Below are positions 31,675 to 35,691 of a DNA stretch of 35,691 nt, piece by piece. The DNA comes from Sphingomonas sp. CFBP 13720 (GTDB taxonomy: Bacteria > Pseudomonadota > Alphaproteobacteria > Sphingomonadales > Sphingomonadaceae). The stretch lies in NCBI RefSeq assembly GCF_014842075.1, contig NZ_JACYVA010000015.1, forward strand, positions 1 to 35,691. Reading direction: 5' to 3'. Both the position numbers and the translations under genes were made by a program. The notes below the pieces were generated by a model. That model was not told where the DNA came from. It did not search any database and was given only the letters and a program-made list of their open reading frames with translations. Position 1 is the first letter of the stretch; the number at the start of each line of letters is the position of its first letter.

Positions 31675-33282
31675 TTACGGCGCGGGTGCAGCAGAGTAGC
31701 GGAAATCGCGCAGACGCACTTCGCCACTACCCGCTGCATAGACACCCAGCCTCAAGCTCAGGAAGCCGCCGAACACGTTGTGGTGCATGCCTGACACTTC
31801 CATACGTGTGTCGTGTCGGGTCCAGGTCCGCCCTTCGTCAAGCGAGTAGGACTGGGTGATGACGTTCTCGTCATTGTGTATGCGCAGACGCAAAGTTCGC
31901 GTCCGAAGCGGTCGACGAGCCCAGGTCAGTTCCTCGGAATATTCAAAGATTTTAAGCGTATCCGGCGTGAAGCCGATCCCGACGAATGCCTTGTGATTGT
32001 AGAACAGCAGTAGCCCAGCCTCGGCGTTGCCGATCAGATCGAGCGACAGTTCGGCCTGATACGATCGATCGCCGACAATACAGGTAAGCGGCGACGAGTT
32101 GGCGGGCGACGTTCCGCTAGCCTGAACGCGGATACTGGCACCATCGTAGCGGGCACGACCTGCTCCTCCTGCAGCCGGCTCGTGAAAGCTCCATTGAGTG
32201 CCCATGCGATTGCGCGAAAAATCGTCGCTCAGCGGCGGGGCTGAAGGGCTCGCTCGGCCCCGACCCGGCTTGCGCATCGGCTTCGAAAGGTCACCGCCCT
32301 TCGCTTGGAACCACCCGTCTGCAGTCCACTCGATCGGCTCGAGCAAAGTCTGACGACCGAGCGTTCGAAACCCGTTCTCGTAGCCGTGGTAGACCATCCA
32401 CCAGTCGCCCGCCGGGCCCTCGATCAACGTGGCGTGGCCACGCGACCACCAGGGCTCTTCCACCGACGTGGTACGCACGAGTGGATTATGTGGACAGTGT
32501 TCCCACGGGCCATGGACCGATCGCGACCGTGCTGTGATTACCATGTGTCCCGTGGCAGGGCCGGCTGTGCCGCCCACTGCAGTGACCAGATAACACCAGC
32601 CATTGTGCCAGAGTAGTTTAGGACCCTCTGGGGCGAAATTCTCCACTACCCAATCGTCTGGATACCGCCACGGCGCATAGGCCTGTTCAAGAACCCCGTC
32701 CGTCGCCAGGCCGTTGTCGGTCAGCCGGATCTTCTTGATGCCGTTGGTAAACAGATAACGCTTGCCGTCTTCGCCTACGATGTGGCCAGGGTCGATCTGG
32801 CCCTCAATCCTCAGATCGATCGGGTCGCTCCATGGCCCACGAATATCATCTGCCCAGATCACGAAAATCGACCAGCCGTCGCCCTTAGGATCGGCAGGAA
32901 TGTAAATGAAGTAGCGGTTGTCGTGTTTAACCAAGTCCACCGCCCAGATCACACCTAGGTTCTTCTGGAGAGCAGGCGCGATCGGAGCCCAGTTCACTAG
33001 GTCGGTGGAATGCCAGATAACGAGGGCCGGGTAGGACTGGAACGAGGAGAAGGTCATATAGTAGTCCGCACCATCCTTCAGGATGGTGGGATCGGGATGG
33101 TCACCGGCGACGATGGGGTTGCGGAAGGTGCCGTTACCAAGGTCAGCCTTTCGTTGCCCATCCGCGCCGCTGCCCCAAGGGACTTTACCCCGAGGCGCGG
33201 GAAGGGCCAGGAGAGGTGCCGCCGCAGGTGCAAGGGATCCGGCGAGCATGGCCGTTAGAAGATTTCGTCTGGGTAGAGGCAC
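31675..33282 (-). CDS. GH43 glycoside hydrolase with C-terminal beta-sandwich, beta-xylosidase-like
   Basis: The 535-residue protein has a twin-arginine-like leader (LPRRNLLTAMLAGSLAPAAA), so it is exported. The GH43 propeller occupies about residues 52-345, with D64 (DHPDPTIL, base), D164 (QIDPGHI, pKa modulator) and E219 (FAPEGPKLL, acid). The C-terminal 190 residues form a concanavalin-like beta-sandwich (DDFSRNRMGTQWSFHEP, AGLLLFYNHKAFVG), the module that completes the active site in GH43 beta-xylosidases. It is twice the complexity of the single-domain GH43 at 23015 and not closely related to it. It follows the GH39 gene after 47 bases on the same strand, so the two form an operon. Confidence 0.93.
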   Translation of the reverse strand: MPLPRRNLLTAMLAGSLAPAAAPLLALPAPRGKVPWGSGADGQRKADLGNGTFRNPIVAGDHPDPTILKDGADYYMTFSSFQSYPALVIWHSTDLVNWAPIAPALQKNLGVIWAVDLVKHDNRYFIYIPADPKGDGWSIFVIWADDIRGPWSDPIDLRIEGQIDPGHIVGEDGKRYLFTNGIKKIRLTDNGLATDGVLEQAYAPWRYPDDWVVENFAPEGPKLLWHNGWCYLVTAVGGTAGPATGHMVITARSRSVHGPWEHCPHNPLVRTTSVEEPWWSRGHATLIEGPAGDWWMVYHGYENGFRTLGRQTLLEPIEWTADGWFQAKGGDLSKPMRKPGRGRASPSAPPLSDDFSRNRMGTQWSFHEPAAGGAGRARYDGASIRVQASGTSPANSSPLTCIVGDRSYQAELSLDLIGNAEAGLLLFYNHKAFVGIGFTPDTLKIFEYSEELTWARRPLRTRTLRLRIHNDENVITQSYSLDEGRTWTRHDTRMEVSGMHHNVFGGFLSLRLGVYAAGSGEVRLRDFRYSAAPAP

Positions 33283-33329
33283 GGGTCAACTCCGCAACGT
33301 GCGAGGATCAGGGTAAGACGGCGCGACTG

Positions 33330-34907
33330 TCAGCGAGGGCTGAGCTCGACCATTACGACATCATGGTCACGCATAGGCAGGTTTAGCGTGGTTTTGCCGT
33401 CGGCACGTACGGATACTTTGGTAATTATGGGAGTATCGGTCGTAAGCGATTGTAGCTGGTCGAGCTGTGCCGCAGACAGTTTGGTCGGACGACCCAACTC
33501 GAGATACGCTGTATAGGCGTCGTTCTGCCTGAACCCGGTACGGCGTACGGAGAGCTGATACGATCCGGGTTTCAAGCCGGCGATGTTGAGCGCAAGCGGC
33601 ATTGCCTGAGCAGGTGGACGCACTTTGGTGAAGAATGGCCGGTTGCTGACGGGCTGATCCGGCAGCACGTCCCGCCATGCCAAAACCTGCACCGTTTCCC
33701 CTTTCAATGCCGCAATGCTTTGCTCGTCCGCCGTTGGTAGCTCACGCTCACCCAGGTCGGCGAGGTACTTGTATGCGAACCAGCTCGCCTTGCGGATCCC
33801 ATCCGGACTCATGAGCCCGAAACCACCCTCGAACGGCCTCGTTTGGGGGCCGGGTTCCTCGAACAGATCGCTGAACGTCCAGTAGCTCATGCCCTGGGCA
33901 AGTCCTTCGGTCCGGCGTAGCTTTGACAGGATGTATGCGGCGCCGAAATAATCGTCATGGATTGGATCGCGCGGATTATAGCTTGTGCTCCACTCAGTGA
34001 AGAATAAAGGAAGATCTGGACGTCCTGCTGCCACCATCTGGCTTCGTACCTTGCGTACGTCCTGTACTACCGCGTCCTGATCGCGGGACAGTTTGTTGTC
34101 ACCTTCGCCCTTCTCGTCGAGGAACCCGCCTTCCACGCCGTAAGTGTGAGTGGCAATGAAATCGACCGGCAGCCTGTTCTTATCGGCATAGGCGAAGAGT
34201 TCGGGGACCCACGCGGCACCCGCGCTGGCAGGTCCGCCAACCCGCAGTTTCGGGTCAATCGCCTTGATCGCACGTGCCGAGCGAGCATACAGATCGAAAT
34301 AGGCTGCTTGGTCGGCTTTCTCCCAGAAGCCGTCAAGGTTCGGCTCGTTCCATACCTCGAAATACCAGTTTCGGACTTCCTGTTCGCCGTAGCGCTGCAC
34401 CACGTGACGTATGAACGCGTCCACTAACGCCGTCCACTTCTCTGGTTGAGGATGTGACGTATTCCCCTTCCAGTAGAAGATCGTCTGGTCGGACTGCTTC
34501 ATCGCATCCGGTGTGAAGCCTAGTTCGACAAACGGCTTCAGGCCCATCCCGAGAAGCTGGTCGTACAGGTAATCGATGCGCCGCCAGTCATAGACCGGCT
34601 TTCCGTCAATTTCGCGATACGTACCCAACTGGTCGGCAAAGATGTGGTGGAAACGAATGTAGCGGAACCGCAACTCCTTTTGTACCGTCCTGAGCTGCGC
34701 CAGACTGTCATCCCGGATGAGCGTGCCGGGGAAGTCGGAGCCAATAGAGAGCTGCGCCATCCGGTTCCGCGGCTTGGACTGGCCAGCGGTATCAACCGTA
34801 ATGCGGCGAACGGTGGATGTTTGTGCAGCGGAAGGTTCTGGCGATATGATCGCTGAAGTCATGCTCAGCATCAGCGCGGCTGTCATCGCCGTTTGTAGCA
34901 TCGGCAT
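33330..34907 (-). CDS. GH39 beta-xylosidase, exported
   Basis: ATG 34907 with a GAGGGG ribosome binding site gives 525 residues and a proper signal peptide (MLQTAMTAALMLSMTSAI, cleavage after SAAQ near 29). The longer frame from 35045 adds no sensible sequence. The TIM barrel of GH39 has the acid/base E188 in FEVWNEPNLDGFW and the nucleophile E305 in LFFTEWSTSYN, both with family-typical context. A C-terminal beta-domain follows from about residue 390. GH39 enzymes remove xylose from xylo-oligosaccharide ends with retention of configuration. Together with the GH43 downstream it would convert xylan fragments to monosaccharides. Confidence 0.92.
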   Translation of the reverse strand: MPMLQTAMTAALMLSMTSAIISPEPSAAQTSTVRRITVDTAGQSKPRNRMAQLSIGSDFPGTLIRDDSLAQLRTVQKELRFRYIRFHHIFADQLGTYREIDGKPVYDWRRIDYLYDQLLGMGLKPFVELGFTPDAMKQSDQTIFYWKGNTSHPQPEKWTALVDAFIRHVVQRYGEQEVRNWYFEVWNEPNLDGFWEKADQAAYFDLYARSARAIKAIDPKLRVGGPASAGAAWVPELFAYADKNRLPVDFIATHTYGVEGGFLDEKGEGDNKLSRDQDAVVQDVRKVRSQMVAAGRPDLPLFFTEWSTSYNPRDPIHDDYFGAAYILSKLRRTEGLAQGMSYWTFSDLFEEPGPQTRPFEGGFGLMSPDGIRKASWFAYKYLADLGERELPTADEQSIAALKGETVQVLAWRDVLPDQPVSNRPFFTKVRPPAQAMPLALNIAGLKPGSYQLSVRRTGFRQNDAYTAYLELGRPTKLSAAQLDQLQSLTTDTPIITKVSVRADGKTTLNLPMRDHDVVMVELSPR

Positions 34908-35253
34908 GTCTGTATTCCCCTCGTCTACGAGCTCCGATCGGCGCGTGAGCGAGGCAATGCCTGCACAATGGCCAGGTTGGAAGCGCCAACGGTTCAGTCG
35001 TCTATCTATTCGATCGGAAGGCAGTAGCATGGAGGTTAAGCGCACTCTGCTTTCCGGCTACGACAGGGGCCACTACAGGTCCAAGGATCTCATAATCGCG
35101 ACTTCACCCGCTGGACTTCAGCGCGCACGAGAGCGACAGCATGGCCTTGAGCCGCACGCCCGAAAGCGTGTCGGCGAAGCCCTGACCGGTACGACCGGCA
35201 GGGCTGTAACTGGTGGCAGCGGCAATGGCGCCGCTGGAGATGAGGCCACCACC
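34908..35253. other. Spacer between GH39 and DUF3489 genes
   Basis: This 346-base divergent region should hold both promoters. An imperfectly placed inverted repeat GTTGG-AAGCG-CCAAC lies at 34976-34990 and AGGCA-A-TGCCT at about 34952-34962; either could bind a regulator of the hydrolase operon. A strong hairpin lies at 35178-35205. One plus-strand frame stays open from 35029 into the DUF3489 gene, but its product is low-complexity and I do not count it. No recognisable gene is present. Confidence 0.5.
35178..35205 (+). other. Strong bulged hairpin upstream of DUF3489 gene
   Basis: AGCCCTG-A-CCGGT-ACG-ACCGG-CAGGGCT folds into 12 base pairs with one bulged A and a 3-base loop. No T tract follows, so it is not a plain terminator. 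A 14-codon frame (35141-35185) ends inside its left arm, which would allow a leader-peptide arrangement, but this may be chance. Confidence 0.45.
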
Positions 35254-35691
35254 ATGCCCAGACTGAACGACACCCAGTCCATCCTGCTGGCGCACGCCGC
35301 GCAGAACGATACCGCCAGCGTGTATCCACTGCCGCTGGCGTTTGCCGACGGCGCCGACCGCGCACGCCGGGCGATTGCGACACTGCTCAGACACGGCTTC
35401 GTCGAGGAGCGCGAGGCGGTGGATGCGAAAGCGGTACACCGCACCGACGGTGACCTGCGCTACGGCATGTTCGCTACTGCCGCCGGGCTCGCGGCTATTG
35501 GTATCGGGGAGGCCGGGGAGGGGGGTGCCGTCGCAGTGCCAGAGGCTGCCGTGCCTGCGCCCGCCGCAGCAACACCACGCGCAACCAAGGCAGGCGCAGT
35601 GCTGGCGCTGCTGTCGCAACCAGCTGGCGCTACGCTGGGCGAACTGATCAGCCTCACCGGCTGGCTGCCACACACGACACGCGCCGCACTG
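35254..35691 (+). CDS. DUF3489-type protein, incomplete at window edge
   Basis: This frame starts at ATG 35254 after a GAGG element and runs off the window without a stop, giving 146 residues. The N-terminus MPRLNDTQSILLAHAAQNDT is the typical opening of DUF3489 proteins. An alanine/proline linker follows, then the DUF3489 winged-helix-like unit begins at about residue 111 (TKAGAVLALLSQPAGATLGE, then LTGWLPHTTRAAL). These proteins are common on alphaproteobacterial plasmids, islands and prophages, often beside DUF2924 and recombinase genes, and probably bind DNA. The function is unknown. Its presence suggests the window continues into a mobile region. Confidence 0.85.
   Translation, partial: MPRLNDTQSILLAHAAQNDTASVYPLPLAFADGADRARRAIATLLRHGFVEEREAVDAKAVHRTDGDLRYGMFATAAGLAAIGIGEAGEGGAVAVPEAAVPAPAAATPRATKAGAVLALLSQPAGATLGELISLTGWLPHTTRAAL

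Noticed and set aside
34908..35045. N-terminal extension of the GH39 frame by 46 codons
   Set aside because: It would bury the signal peptide inside the protein; ATG 34907 has a GAGGGG site and puts the signal peptide at the N-terminus.
1..35691. CRISPR arrays, tRNA or rRNA genes
   Set aside because: No regularly spaced repeats, no tRNA cloverleaf and no rRNA segment were recognised anywhere in the window.

Overview
The window looks like an accessory region of a sphingomonad or a close alphaproteobacterium. The signs are high GC with GC-ending codons, a large TonB-dependent receptor of the Caulobacter/Xanthomonas/Sphingomonas type next to flavin-dependent halogenases, a DUF3489-type protein at the right edge, and a sphingomonad-style IS6 element at the left. 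I saw no rRNA, tRNA or CRISPR array. Family assignments come from motif recognition by eye; no database search was run.

Layout. (1) 1-4070: an unrecognised gene cut at its 3' end by a complete IS6-family element (about 1291-2134), then a lower-GC gene for a secreted M61-like zinc peptidase with a PDZ-like tail. (2) 4073-16013, all on the minus strand: a long gene train. In transcription order it encodes a NepI-like MFS exporter, XdhC, the 2Fe-2S, FAD and molybdenum subunits of a PaoABC-type aldehyde oxidoreductase, an isochorismatase-fold hydrolase, a second molybdenum subunit, an SMP-30-like secreted beta-propeller, a cytosolic cupin matching manganese hydroxynitrile lyases (GtHNL type), a periplasmic paralogue of that cupin, and a LysR regulator. 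Many junctions overlap by 4 bases. (3) 16215-22918: a divergently placed RibD/DHFR-like reductase, then plus-strand genes for two SDRs, a PQQ-type aldose dehydrogenase, a zinc alcohol dehydrogenase, a cyclophilin-like protein and a second MFS transporter. (4) 23015-34907: a glycan-utilisation locus with a GH43, a TonB-dependent receptor, two overlapping flavin-dependent halogenases, a second GH43 and a GH39 beta-xylosidase. (5) 34908-35691: a spacer with a strong hairpin and the start of a DUF3489 gene that runs off the window.

How the parts may work together. Region 2 reads as an aldehyde-handling pathway. A hydroxynitrile-lyase-like cupin could release an aldehyde (and cyanide) from a cyanohydrin, and a PaoABC-like enzyme could oxidise the aldehyde to an acid. 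XdhC would supply the matured molybdenum cofactor and the MFS protein would export product. The two exchangeable catalytic subunits suggest two substrate ranges. Region 4 reads as xylan or arabinoxylan capture: the receptor imports oligosaccharides, and GH43 and GH39 enzymes trim them. A LacI/XylR-type operator lies in front of the receptor gene. The halogenases follow the receptor gene after a strong intrinsic terminator, and their role in a sugar locus is unexplained. These functional links are inference from gene order and motifs.
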